Part shown: in pieces, positions 8,550-16,123 of the stretch
How positions within the stretch are numbered: position 1 is the stretch's first letter
How the letters are laid out: each line of letters opens with the position of its first letter
Assembly: GCF_900176205.1 (NCBI RefSeq)
Contig: NZ_LT859959.1
Coordinates: 3,865,001 to 3,929,000, forward strand
DNA length: 64,000 nucleotides
DNA from: Bradyrhizobium sp. ORS 285
Lineage (GTDB): Bacteria; Pseudomonadota; Alphaproteobacteria; Rhizobiales; Xanthobacteraceae
Direction: 5' to 3'
Made by a program: the position numbers and the translations under genes
Notes under the pieces: generated by a model
Database searches by the model: none
The model's input: only the letters and a program-made list of their open reading frames with translations
Told to the model about the DNA's origin: nothing

Positions 8550-9461
8550 ATGCTTGCAACGACGACGACGAAAGAAGCCGATCAGCAGCCTCACGCGGTG
8601 ATCGACCCCGATATCGTGCTGGCAGCGCGCGCCGACCGGCACGGCGTCGAACCCGAGCGGCGCAGCGCACAGCGTCCGCCGGAGGTCCCCTCGCCCAAGA
8701 TCGATCCCAGGATCGATCCAAAGATCGATGCCGAGTTCCGGACCCAGGGTGCCAGCGGCGTTCCTGACACCGAGGGACGCACCACCATCGGCACCTGGAT
8801 TCTCCGCACCGTCCTGGCCGTGCTGTTCGCGGTCGGCAGCGCCGTCGCCGCAGCCGCCTGGCAGAGCTATGGCGACCAGGCGCAGGAGGTGATCGCGCAC
8901 TGGATGCCGCGGATCTCGCTGGTGTCGAGTGCGGACAAGGATTCGACCACCCAACCGACCTCGGCGGCCGCGCAGGAGACCGCCGCGGCAGCGCCCACGC
9001 ACGCCACGGAGCCGGCGACGGGAGCGATCAGCGCCAATGCTTCGCAGGAGCAGGCCCAATTGCTGCAATCCATGGCGCAGGATCTCGCCGCCCTGAACCA
9101 GCAGATCGGCGAGCTGAAAGCGAGCCTCGCCCAACTCAAGTCAGGCCAGGAGCAGATGGCGCGGGAGATGACCCGCGTGGCAGAAGCCAAGGCGAGCGAG
9201 CGCACCGCCGAGGCGCGGCCGTTCGACCCGCGCGCCATCGAGCAGACCATCCGGCCTCGCCCGGCACCCCGTCCGGCGACTGCCGCCGTGGCGCCCGGGC
9301 AGCCTGCTGCTGCCGTGGCTCACCGGCCGCGGCCGCCCCAGCCGTCCGCAGGCAGCATGGTTCCCCCGCCTCCGGCTCCGATGGCGCTGCCATCCGCACC
9401 GGCGCAGGCGGCGGCCGATCCGGACCAGCCGGTGGTGCGTCCGCCGATGCCGGTGCGCTGA
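8550..9461 (+). CDS. single-pass membrane protein with coiled coil and Pro/Ala-rich tail, function unknown
   Basis: Start 8550 is chosen for GGAG six bases upstream; an open frame continues back to 8481 without a better site. The 303-residue product has a charged N-terminal region with a short KIDPRIDPKID tandem, one membrane helix (about 90-110, ILRTVLAVLFAVGSAVAAAAW), a periplasmic region, a coiled coil (about 180-225, LLQSMAQDLAALNQQIGELKASLAQLKSGQEQM) and a long Pro/Ala tail ending PPMPVR. I recognise proteins of this architecture from Bradyrhizobium and Rhodopseudomonas genomes, where they remain hypothetical. A tethering or envelope role is possible, but nothing shows it. Confidence 0.7.
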   Translation: MLATTTTKEADQQPHAVIDPDIVLAARADRHGVEPERRSAQRPPEVPSPKIDPRIDPKIDAEFRTQGASGVPDTEGRTTIGTWILRTVLAVLFAVGSAVAAAAWQSYGDQAQEVIAHWMPRISLVSSADKDSTTQPTSAAAQETAAAAPTHATEPATGAISANASQEQAQLLQSMAQDLAALNQQIGELKASLAQLKSGQEQMAREMTRVAEAKASERTAEARPFDPRAIEQTIRPRPAPRPATAAVAPGQPAAAVAHRPRPPQPSAGSMVPPPPAPMALPSAPAQAAADPDQPVVRPPMPVR

Positions 9462-9589
9462 CGCACACCGTCGTTGGCTCGCGCGCTGAGGCCAGCCGCG
9501 GCACGGTTGCCTGCGCGTCGTGATGCACTTGTCGGGCTGCAGCGATCCGGCTAAGGAACTGCGCCTGAAAGCGCCGATGCGAGGGGTTC

Positions 9590-9796
9590 ATGAGCCTGAC
9601 CGATCCGACCAGCCTGTCCGCAGCAGACCTCGCCGACCGCATCGCGATCCTGCGCGACAACATCCGCCAGATCACCGAGCAGGCCGCCTCGCAGTCCGGC
9701 GCGGCCGACGAGGAGCGCAACGCCGACCGCCTCGCCCAGCAGAGCGAGGAGCTGGACGCGCTGCTCAAGGAGCAGGAGCGCCGGCTGAGCAAGTAG
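9590..9796 (+). CDS. small coiled-coil hypothetical protein (68 aa)
   Basis: The ATG at 9590 follows GAGGGG at a workable distance. The product is almost entirely helical and charged (ADLADRIAILRDNIRQITEQA ... EELDALLKEQERRLSK), with heptad spacing consistent with a short coiled coil. It has no cysteine, membrane segment or export signal. It stands alone between two exported or membrane proteins on the same strand. Not recognised beyond being of a type common in Bradyrhizobium. Confidence 0.6.
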   Translation: MSLTDPTSLSAADLADRIAILRDNIRQITEQAASQSGAADEERNADRLAQQSEELDALLKEQERRLSK

Positions 9797-9908
9797 CTCG
9801 GCCGCCACTTTCGGCGCGATCAATTCGCGCGTGTTGCACTGCCCTCCTTGTTGATCGCGCTGCGACCAGACGCTAGCCTTCCCGAAAACAACCGGGAGGT
9901 GCCCTTAA

Positions 9909-10301
9909 GTGATGCGTTTGAAGTCGACGATCGCGGCCGTGCTGACGGCCGCTGCTGCCGTGGCTCCGGCCAGCGCCGAGCCGCGCCATGTGTATACGTC
10001 CATGGTGCTCGAGGCCTTTGCCACCAAGGTCGAATGTCCCGGGATCGACGTGGTCTATCAGGACCTCGTCAAGAAGGCCCAGGACATGCAGATGCCCGAC
10101 GGCACCACGGAGAAGGTACGCCAGGCGATCGCCTATATGCACACCGGCGGCAAGATGGGCCAGAAGCAGGACGATGATCTGATGGCCGAGGTGGCGGTCG
10201 CCACACAGGCGATCGACATGGATCAGCGCCGCCTCGGCATGAGCAACTGGTGCGAGGAGCACAAGAAGACCCTCGCGGGCTTCATCCGCCCGAAGAACTG
10301 A
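9909..10301 (+). CDS. exported hypothetical protein (about 130 aa)
   Basis: Start is either GTG 9909 or the next codon, ATG 9912; GGGAGG at about 9893-9898 suits the GTG slightly better. Residues 1-24 form a signal peptide (KSTIAAVLTAAAAVAPASAEP). The mature protein of about 105 residues is helical, with two cysteines (VECPGID and NWCEEHK) that could pair in the periplasm. It resembles uncharacterised exported proteins of Bradyrhizobium. It precedes the HAD hydrolase by 170 bp and need not be linked to it. Confidence 0.65.
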   Translation: MMRLKSTIAAVLTAAAAVAPASAEPRHVYTSMVLEAFATKVECPGIDVVYQDLVKKAQDMQMPDGTTEKVRQAIAYMHTGGKMGQKQDDDLMAEVAVATQAIDMDQRRLGMSNWCEEHKKTLAGFIRPKN

Positions 10302-10471
10302 GCAGGCTCGCGGACGCGCCGACGGGCGGCATTGTCCGCGGCGCGTCTGCATCCTGTTGAGACGTCGCGGCAAGCTTGGCCCGCCCGGGATGACCGTTAC
10401 CGCGCAGACCAGGAACCCGGACCGGCGCCGATGCTTGGCACTGTTTCATCGCGGCCCTCCGGAGCAACGCC

Positions 10472-11146
10472 ATGCGCAACGAAACCGCCTTCCTGTTCGA
10501 CCTCGACGGCACGCTGGTCGACAGCGTCTATCAGCATGTGCTGGCGTGGAAGACCGCGCTCGACGCCGAGAACATCGAGCTGTCGGTCTGGCGCATCCAT
10601 CGCAAGATCGGCATGAGCGGCGGCCTGTTCACCAACCAGCTGCTGCGCGAGACCGGCTTCGCGATGGAGCCGGACCGAATCGAGCGGCTCCGGCGCGCCC
10701 ACGCCGCCGCCTATCAGGGCCTTGGACGGCAGGTCCGCCCCCTGCCCGGCGCCCGCGAACTGCTCGCCTTCCTGACCGATGCCGGCATTCCCTGGGCGAT
10801 TGCGACATCAGGCCGGATGGAAACCGCGGCTGTCAATCTCGCCGCGCTCGGCGTCGATCCGAAGCAGAGCGCGGTCGTCACCCGCGACGAAGTCCGCTAC
10901 GCCAAGCCCGATCCCGACCTGTTTCTTGCCGCGGCCGCGCGCCTGGATGCGCCGATCGAGCGCGCCGTCGTCGTCGGCGACAGCATCTGGGACATGCTGG
11001 CGGCGACGCGCTGCCGGGCGCTCGGCGTCGGCCTGCTCAGCGGCGGCTACGGCTCGGAAGAGCTGCGCCAGTCCGGCGCCATTCGCGTCTATGAGGATCC
11101 AGCCGATCTGCTCGACCATATCGACGAGGTCGGCGGGCGGCGCTAA
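10472..11146 (+). CDS. HAD superfamily (subfamily IA) hydrolase, phosphoglycolate-phosphatase-like
   Basis: The 224-residue protein has all four HAD motifs: motif I FLFDLDGTLVDS (nucleophile Asp near residue 10), motif II IATSGR, motif III lysine in RYAKPDPDLFL, and motif IV VVGDSIWDM. The helical cap lies between motifs I and II (about 18-80). Such enzymes remove phosphate from small sugar or glycolate phosphates; the exact substrate cannot be read from sequence. GGAG precedes the ATG by eight bases. Its TAA stop is the first part of a rhizobial palindromic repeat that separates it from the convergent HD-domain gene. Confidence 0.88.
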   Translation: MRNETAFLFDLDGTLVDSVYQHVLAWKTALDAENIELSVWRIHRKIGMSGGLFTNQLLRETGFAMEPDRIERLRRAHAAAYQGLGRQVRPLPGARELLAFLTDAGIPWAIATSGRMETAAVNLAALGVDPKQSAVVTRDEVRYAKPDPDLFLAAAARLDAPIERAVVVGDSIWDMLAATRCRALGVGLLSGGYGSEELRQSGAIRVYEDPADLLDHIDEVGGRR

Positions 11147-11247
11147 AGCATGATCCGGAAAAGTGCGCAGCGGTTTTCCGAATAGATCATGCGCAAACAA
11201 CAACCTAAAGCGCGATGATGATTCATCCTGATCTCATCGCGCTTTAG
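11145..11247. repeat. rhizobial dispersed palindromic repeat between convergent genes
   Basis: Two parts are seen. The first (11145-11201) begins AAAGCATGATCCGGAAAAGTG and reads through GGTTTTCCGAATAGATCATGC, a sequence I recognise as a dispersed repeat of Rhizobiales. The second is a 14-bp perfect stem (11205-11218 with 11234-11247, CTAAAGCGCGATGA and complement, 15-base loop). Together they fill the whole gap between the HAD and HD genes and contribute the stop codons of both. A bidirectional terminator role is likely. Confidence 0.75.
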
Positions 11248-12080
11248 CTCTGCGGGCCGGACAACGAGATGTCGCGCTCGGCGCGGAAGACGTTGGCGTA
11301 GAGATTGGCGATCCACTGCCGCCCGGTCGAGGTCATGTTGAGATAGCGGATCTCGGTCTGGATGTGCGGAGCGACGCTGTTCCAATAGAACTGCGGATAG
11401 CGATTGACGATATCGGCCGGCGACTCGTAGCCGAGCTGCCGGTTGATGCCGACCTCCTCGAACTCGTGATACAGCGCATTGGCCTTGCGGATGTAGTTGG
11501 GATCGCCGAGCTGACCGATCAGATCGGCGGCCCGCACGATCGACTGCTCCTCGTCGAACTGCTGGCCCGCAAGCGGCGGAAAGCGCGTACCCTCGATGGC
11601 GCGCGCGATGCGATCCTTGTCGAGCGGCGCCATGCCCTCGATGCGGTTGATGACGTACAGCTTGGAGCGGTCGACGTGATACGGCATCAGGCTGGCATCG
11701 GAGGAGCCGCGCGGCAGGCAGATCTTGCGGCCGCCGCGATCGATCACGAAGCCGTCGCTGTCGTCCTCCTTGAACAGGCCCCTGACATAGCCGATGTCGT
11801 GCAGCAGGCAGGCCATGATCACATGGACGTAGTCTTCCGCCGTCATGTGACTATGCAGCGCACGCCCGCGCAGGATCTCATGTCCGGCCAGCGTGACCAG
11901 CAGCGTATGCTCGACATTGTGATACAGCGCATCGCTGTTGCCGATGCATTCGAGCGCAATGCGCGCCGCGGCCGGAAGCATCTCCGACAGCTGCGTGTGG
12001 GAGGATCCGAACCGCCGGCGCATATACGAGCTGAGAAACCGCTCCAACGCCGCTGCCGCGAGCTCCGGTAAGGTCATCAT
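11244..12080 (-). CDS. HD-domain phosphohydrolase-like protein
   Basis: The 278-residue product has a metal-binding HD domain: YHNVEHTLLVTLAGHEIL supplies the first histidines and ACLLHDIGYVRG the HD pair, with a further Asp in VRAADLIGQLGDP. The layout resembles the catalytic core of cyclic-nucleotide phosphodiesterase-like HD proteins, though the substrate (nucleotide, phosphate ester) is not determined. No membrane segment or extra sensor domain is present. The stop codon lies inside the palindromic repeat shared with the convergent HAD gene. It is probably monocistronic; 269 bp with no recognisable gene separate it from the cytochrome gene upstream. Confidence 0.82.
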   Translation of the reverse strand: MMTLPELAAAALERFLSSYMRRRFGSSHTQLSEMLPAAARIALECIGNSDALYHNVEHTLLVTLAGHEILRGRALHSHMTAEDYVHVIMACLLHDIGYVRGLFKEDDSDGFVIDRGGRKICLPRGSSDASLMPYHVDRSKLYVINRIEGMAPLDKDRIARAIEGTRFPPLAGQQFDEEQSIVRAADLIGQLGDPNYIRKANALYHEFEEVGINRQLGYESPADIVNRYPQFYWNSVAPHIQTEIRYLNMTSTGRQWIANLYANVFRAERDISLSGPQS

Positions 12081-12349
12081 CGCTGCTGCCCCGCCTCAAG
12101 ACAGCTGAAAACACAACTCTAAAAGACACAACGCGGCAAAACACAAATCACGAAAACGCTTCTCGCGAAGGGCACCGCGCAGCAGGACAGGGCCGATGTC
12201 CGGCGAACGACGTCGATCTTCACGGCAGATGCGGCCGCCTTCCGACAGCATAGCGCAGGTTGCAGGGGGCGGCCACACCCGGATGACGACGCCCGGGAAA
12301 TTGCGGACGCAGCACGACTTTGGGTTGTCACGGCTGCGTCCGAGGCGTT

Positions 12350-12757
12350 CTAGCGTCCCCGCACCGGCAGCGGCGGGCGCGGCGGCCGGGCCTCGCGGCG
12401 GTCCGACGGCCGGCGCGCGCTCGACTTGCGTACAGGCGCTGCTGCGGACGTGTCGACGGACTGCAGATAGCTGCTGAGCGCCGACGCGGAGTCGGCGCTG
12501 CTCGTGTAGTGCTTCTGCAGGAACAGATAGAGCGTGAGCCGGAAGCGGCCCTTGGCGAGGCCGCGAGCGGACCGGTGGCACGTGGCACAACTGTCGGCGA
12601 ACAGCCGCGCACCCGATTTCCCCGCATCGAGATTCTCGGCCCGGGCGCTGCTGACAATGATGAGCAGCAGCACCAGAACCGGCAGCGTCAGGAAAGGCAT
12701 CGCCAAGACGCCCCGGCGCGTAACGGCGCCTGCCCCGTTGCGACGCTCACGCGACAT
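12350..12757 (-). CDS. small c-type cytochrome, membrane-anchored or exported
   Basis: The 135-residue protein has an N-terminal hydrophobic segment (about 18-40, VLAMPFLTLPVLVLLLIIVSSARA) that acts as signal peptide or anchor, then a single heme-binding CATCH motif in LFADSCATCHRSARGL. The usual distal methionine is not obvious after the heme site; the C-terminal 35 residues are Arg/Pro-rich and look disordered. About 80 residues remain for the heme domain, so this is a minimal cytochrome c. Its ATG overlaps the end of the preceding coiled-coil gene by 11 bp, so translation is probably coupled. Confidence 0.75.
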   Translation of the reverse strand: MSRERRNGAGAVTRRGVLAMPFLTLPVLVLLLIIVSSARAENLDAGKSGARLFADSCATCHRSARGLAKGRFRLTLYLFLQKHYTSSADSASALSSYLQSVDTSAAAPVRKSSARRPSDRREARPPRPPLPVRGR

Positions 12758-13640
12758 CGGCGCGCGGAGTCTCCTCGACAGCGACGCCGAGTGCGTCGAG
12801 ATCGATCAGCGCCGGATCATCCGGCTGCGGCTCGGTCTGCTGCGGCCCGCTGCCATGGACATGCATCAGGGTCTGCACCCGTCGCGCATTGAGATAGTCG
12901 ACGTGCTGATGCGCCAGCGCGAGCGGCAGCAGCGCCTTCGGCAGCGCCGTCATGGTGAAGGCGGCCACGCGCTTCACCTCCTCGCCCTCACGCCAGGTCA
13001 ATGGGCTCAGCGTGTAGATCATCTGGCGGTCGGTCTCCGGTGCGAGCAGCTGCCTCACATCCGGAGGCGCCAACAAGGCGACGTTGATATTGCCCGCGCG
13101 CGTGCGTGTCGCCGCTGCGCGCAGCTCCCAGCAGATCAGCTCCGCGGCAGAGAGTACCTCGCGCCTGATATCATCGACATCGGCTGCAAAGCGGCTGGCT
13201 TCGCTCAGCGCCGCACGGCCGCGCGCGACGGCATCGACGAGTGAGGCCGCACCGATCTCGAAGCGCGGAACCGCCTGCTCGATGGCTGAGGCGACCGCTT
13301 CGATCTCATTGGCCGCGCGGTCGCGGTCGCGCTGCGCCACGGCGTCGGCAAAGGCGCGCTCCGCCAGGACGATCTGCTCGTCGCATTCGGCGACGGAGGC
13401 GCGCAGCGCCTTGGCCTTCTGCTCCACGGCCTGCATCTTCGCTTCGGCGCGGTCGAGCTGGCCATTGGTGGCGCCGGCCTTGGCGAGCCGCTCGGCGGCG
13501 ACGCGCTTCTCCTCCAGCGCAAGCTCGGCCACGCGCAAGCGCTCCGCGAGCTTCTGCCGGGCGGCCTGTTTGTCCTTCAGCGCGCGCTCGAAGATTTCGA
13601 CCGGGCTCAGCTCGCGCTTGAAAAAGACCATGGCAATCAT
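12747..13640 (-). CDS. coiled-coil hypothetical protein (297 aa)
   Basis: Residues about 10-110 form a long coiled coil rich in Ala, Glu, Lys and Arg (LKDKQAARQKLAERLRVAEL and onward). The remaining part has a mixed alpha/beta region with ICWELRAAATR, a LLAPETDRQMIYTLSPLTWREG segment and an acidic tail. No catalytic motif or export signal is visible. I recognise similar uncharacterised proteins in Bradyrhizobium. It is the first gene of a two-gene unit with the overlapping cytochrome c gene, which may point to an envelope or redox role, but this is only guilt by association. Confidence 0.7.
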   Translation of the reverse strand: MIAMVFFKRELSPVEIFERALKDKQAARQKLAERLRVAELALEEKRVAAERLAKAGATNGQLDRAEAKMQAVEQKAKALRASVAECDEQIVLAERAFADAVAQRDRDRAANEIEAVASAIEQAVPRFEIGAASLVDAVARGRAALSEASRFAADVDDIRREVLSAAELICWELRAAATRTRAGNINVALLAPPDVRQLLAPETDRQMIYTLSPLTWREGEEVKRVAAFTMTALPKALLPLALAHQHVDYLNARRVQTLMHVHGSGPQQTEPQPDDPALIDLDALGVAVEETPRADVA

Positions 13641-13851
13641 CCCTGGACGGCGGTCGCGCCGACGACGGTGGTCAACGGCGAATCCGCTGCCGAATCATTG
13701 CCTGAATCTTGCGGGCAAATTGGGTCGGAAACCAGGATGAGAATGCGGCCGCGCCCTCTTGACGGGCCCGCGCCCACGCCACAGGCCGCACCGCAGAGTC
13801 GGCCGCCTCGACGTCATCCGATCGTAATTTCCGTGAAAAAGAAACCCGGCA

Positions 13852-14037
13852 TCAACTCTGATGCGGTCCGCGCATCAGCTTCATCGCGTCCGCGATATGG
13901 CGCCATTCACGGGCCTCTTCGGATTCGCCGTCACTCTCGCATGACAAGGCCTTCTGTGAAGCCTGGGCGATGGCGGCGGGCCCATGCATCTCGAGCATCT
14001 GCCGGGCGACCGCATGAATCTGGGTCTCGGACATCAT
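13852..14037 (-). CDS. small hypothetical protein (61 aa)
   Basis: Start 14037 is the first of two consecutive ATG codons and has GGAG (in GGAGCACCACGC) at a proper distance; the frame extends further back without support. The product MMSETQIHAVARQMLEMHGP... is helical and ends EWRHIADAMKLMRGPHQS. Short proteins of this type, with an AREWRHIADAM-like C terminus, are frequent in Bradyrhizobium and unnamed. The divergent DUF6894 gene lies 213 bp away, so the gap contains both promoters. Confidence 0.6.
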   Translation of the reverse strand: MMSETQIHAVARQMLEMHGPAAIAQASQKALSCESDGESEEAREWRHIADAMKLMRGPHQS

Positions 14038-14250
14038 GCGTGGTGCTCCTATCGCACTTGACTGCGGTCTTAACCACACGACGTCTCACGAGTTCCAAAA
14101 ACCGCACTCCGCGTGATTGCGGTCACGGGCGATGCGGTTCCAAAAGGCCACACTGCGCCCGTAATTTACCTTACGTGGTCATTCGCAATATCGCAGCACG
14201 CGTTGCGCTGTTACTGGTGGATGAGATTCGGGGTGGCTGAGGAGTGCGAC

Positions 14251-14484
14251 ATGACGCAGGTCTTCTTTCATTGCTCCAACGAGGATGAGATCCTGATCGA
14301 CCGCCGCGGAACCGCGGTGCTCGATCTGGCGGAAGCCCGCGATCACGCGACGCGCGTGATGCACGAGCTGATCTCGGCTGAGAGCGAGGAGGACTGGCGC
14401 GACTGGGTCCTTCACGTCGCCGACGATCTCGACGAGGAGATCTTCGCCATGCCGTTCACGTCCGTTCTCGGTCCGATGCATTAG
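14251..14484 (+). CDS. DUF6894 family small protein
   Basis: Start 14251 follows AGGAG by six bases; the open frame back to 14113 lacks support. The 77-residue product matches the DUF6894 pattern: a first strand TQVFFHCSNEDEILIDRRG, the helix LDLAEARDHATRVMHELIS and a final VLHVADDLDEEIFAMPF. These proteins are small, abundant in Bradyrhizobium and Methylobacterium, and functionally uncharacterised. An imperfect direct repeat (GTTCCAAAA boxes at 14092 and 14138) stands upstream and might be an operator. Confidence 0.8.
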   Translation: MTQVFFHCSNEDEILIDRRGTAVLDLAEARDHATRVMHELISAESEEDWRDWVLHVADDLDEEIFAMPFTSVLGPMH

Positions 14485-14497
14485 AGGCGACGTCCGG

Positions 14498-14659
14498 ATG
14501 TTCTTCGCTGGTACCCGTCGCCTGGCTACGTTGCGTGATCGCTGGAAAAGCTTCTTTGCGCTGGTCAGTGATCCCTATCGCCCCGAGCGCTACTACATGC
14601 GCGGCCCTGGCCCGAAATGGCGCGCCAAATACGGCCACCACAGAGTGACGCAGAGCTGA
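14498..14659 (+). CDS. possible 53-aa basic small protein
   Basis: A short frame starts 13 bp after the DUF6894 stop and encodes MFFAGTRRLATLRDRWKSFF, a DPYRPERYYMRGPGPKWRAKYG middle part and a short basic end. Codon choice and composition (aromatic/basic, no stop for 53 codons) look coding, and the close spacing suggests cotranscription. The ribosome binding site is weak (GAGG about ten bases upstream). I know no family for it. Confidence 0.35.
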   Translation: MFFAGTRRLATLRDRWKSFFALVSDPYRPERYYMRGPGPKWRAKYGHHRVTQS

Positions 14660-14777
14660 CGCTCACGATCCCCTCAGCAACACGTGCCAAGCCGGCGCAC
14701 GGCGCAGCCCCTCGACCGCATTCTTCTCGCCACATTTATCCTTCATTTCGGCGGCGGTAAGACGGAGGGGACATCGC

Positions 14778-15179
14778 ATGACCAGAATTCTGGCCACAAC
14801 GGCGCTCGCACTCACACTCGCGACATCGGCCGTGATGACATCGGCGCGGGCCGACGAGCACCGCGGCGGTGATGCTGCGCTCGGCGCGCTGTCGGGAGCT
14901 GTCGTGTTCGGTCCCGTGGGGGCCGTTGCCGGCGCCGTGGTCGGCTACACCGCCGGCCCGTCGATTGCGCGCTCCTGGGGCTTCCGCCGGTCGCGCACAG
15001 CGCGATCGCAGCAAGTCCGCCGTCCGGTCCGCGACAGCCAGGCCTTGATGACCGACCCGCAGCAGCCGCCGCAAGCGGCCGCGCCGCGCGCTCCGCAGGC
15101 ACAGCCGAAGACCATCGCGGCAGCGCCTCCGCCGGGGCCGCAGGGACCGGTCGCGCCGCCGGTGCAGACGCTCGAATAG
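14778..15179 (+). CDS. exported glycine-zipper protein (133 aa)
   Basis: A signal peptide (residues 1-25, LATTALALTLATSAVMTSARA) is followed by a glycine-zipper segment (GALSGAVVFGPVGAVAGAVV) able to insert in or coat membranes, an Arg-rich stretch, and a Pro/Ala/Gln-rich tail ending VQTLE. The architecture is that of small outer-envelope or lipoprotein-like glycine-zipper proteins, here without a lipobox cysteine. No enzymatic motif. It converges on the dehydrogenase gene; a short stem-loop fills the 17-bp gap. Confidence 0.7.
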   Translation: MTRILATTALALTLATSAVMTSARADEHRGGDAALGALSGAVVFGPVGAVAGAVVGYTAGPSIARSWGFRRSRTARSQQVRRPVRDSQALMTDPQQPPQAAAPRAPQAQPKTIAAAPPPGPQGPVAPPVQTLE

Positions 15180-15188
15180 GAGCGCCGC

Positions 15189-15210
15189 CGCGCGGCTCAG
15201 TAGCCGCGCG
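15189..15210. terminator. short bidirectional stem-loop between convergent genes
   Basis: Nine GC-rich pairs (15189-15197 with 15202-15210, CGCGCGGCT and complement) enclose a four-base loop. The stop codon of the minus-strand dehydrogenase lies within it. No T run is present, so strength as a terminator is doubtful. Confidence 0.4.
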
Positions 15211-16123
15211 CGCGGTCGACGACATTCAACAGAGTCTCGCCGCGCAGGAGTCGTCTGGCGTTCTCGGCGACCTGCTGCGCGATCGTCTCCCAGGATGCGA
15301 TCGCCGCCATATGCGGCGTCACCAGAACACCCGGCTCGCGCCACAACGGATGATCCGATGGCAGCGGCTCCTGCTCGAACACGTCGAGCACGGCGCCGCG
15401 CAGATGCCGGCTCCGAAGCAGCGCGACGAGATCATCCATCACGACGTGCTCGCCGCGACTGCACAGGATCAGCGCCGCGCCCTTGGGCAGGCGACTCAGC
15501 CGCGCCGCATCGAGCAGCCCGACCGTCGAGGACGTCAGCGGCAGCAGCGAGACCAGAATGTCGGTCTCGCTCAGGAAGGGGTCCAGGGCGTCAGTGCCGC
15601 TGAACGTTCTCACGCCGGCGAGCTGCTTCGGCGACCGCGACCAGCCGCTCACGGCGAAGCCGAGATCGACCAGACGACGCGCGGCGTCGGTGCCGAGCTC
15701 GCCGAGACCAAGAATGCCGACTCGGGTGTCCTTCGCCGCGCGCTGATCATAGCGTTGCCAGCGGCCGTCCCGCGCATTGCTGATGACGCGGTCGAAGTCG
15801 CGATGGATATACAGCGTGCCCCACAACACGAACTCGGTCATCGCCGCGGTGATGCCGGGATCGACGATCCGGCACAGCGGCACATCGGGCACGGTGGGAT
15901 CTGACAGGATGTTGTCGACCCCGGCCGCGATTGAATGAATGAGCTTCAGCTTCGGCATCGCCGCCAGCGCCCCAGGCTCCGGCTTCCAGCACACCGCAAG
16001 CTCGGCGTCACGCGCTGCAGCCTCCGACCATGACGCGACGGTCACGCCCGGCAGCTCGCGCGCAAGCAGCGATTTCATTGGGTCCATCAGCCCGGGACGG
16101 CTGAGAAGCGCAACACTGATCAT
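15197..16123 (-). CDS. D-isomer-specific 2-hydroxyacid dehydrogenase (GhrA-like)
   Basis: The 308-residue enzyme has a Rossmann domain with the nucleotide motif VGILGLGELG and the catalytic triad of the family: Arg in ILCSRGEHVV, Glu in DVFEQEPLP and His in LVTPHMAAIASW. Such enzymes reduce glyoxylate, hydroxypyruvate or other 2-oxoacids with NAD(P)H. Start 16123 was chosen because its ATG overlaps the TGA of the upstream M20 gene by four bases (ATGA), a typical translational coupling. The two genes and gabT upstream run in the same direction and probably form a catabolic operon. Confidence 0.88.
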   Translation of the reverse strand: MISVALLSRPGLMDPMKSLLARELPGVTVASWSEAAARDAELAVCWKPEPGALAAMPKLKLIHSIAAGVDNILSDPTVPDVPLCRIVDPGITAAMTEFVLWGTLYIHRDFDRVISNARDGRWQRYDQRAAKDTRVGILGLGELGTDAARRLVDLGFAVSGWSRSPKQLAGVRTFSGTDALDPFLSETDILVSLLPLTSSTVGLLDAARLSRLPKGAALILCSRGEHVVMDDLVALLRSRHLRGAVLDVFEQEPLPSDHPLWREPGVLVTPHMAAIASWETIAQQVAENARRLLRGETLLNVVDRARGY

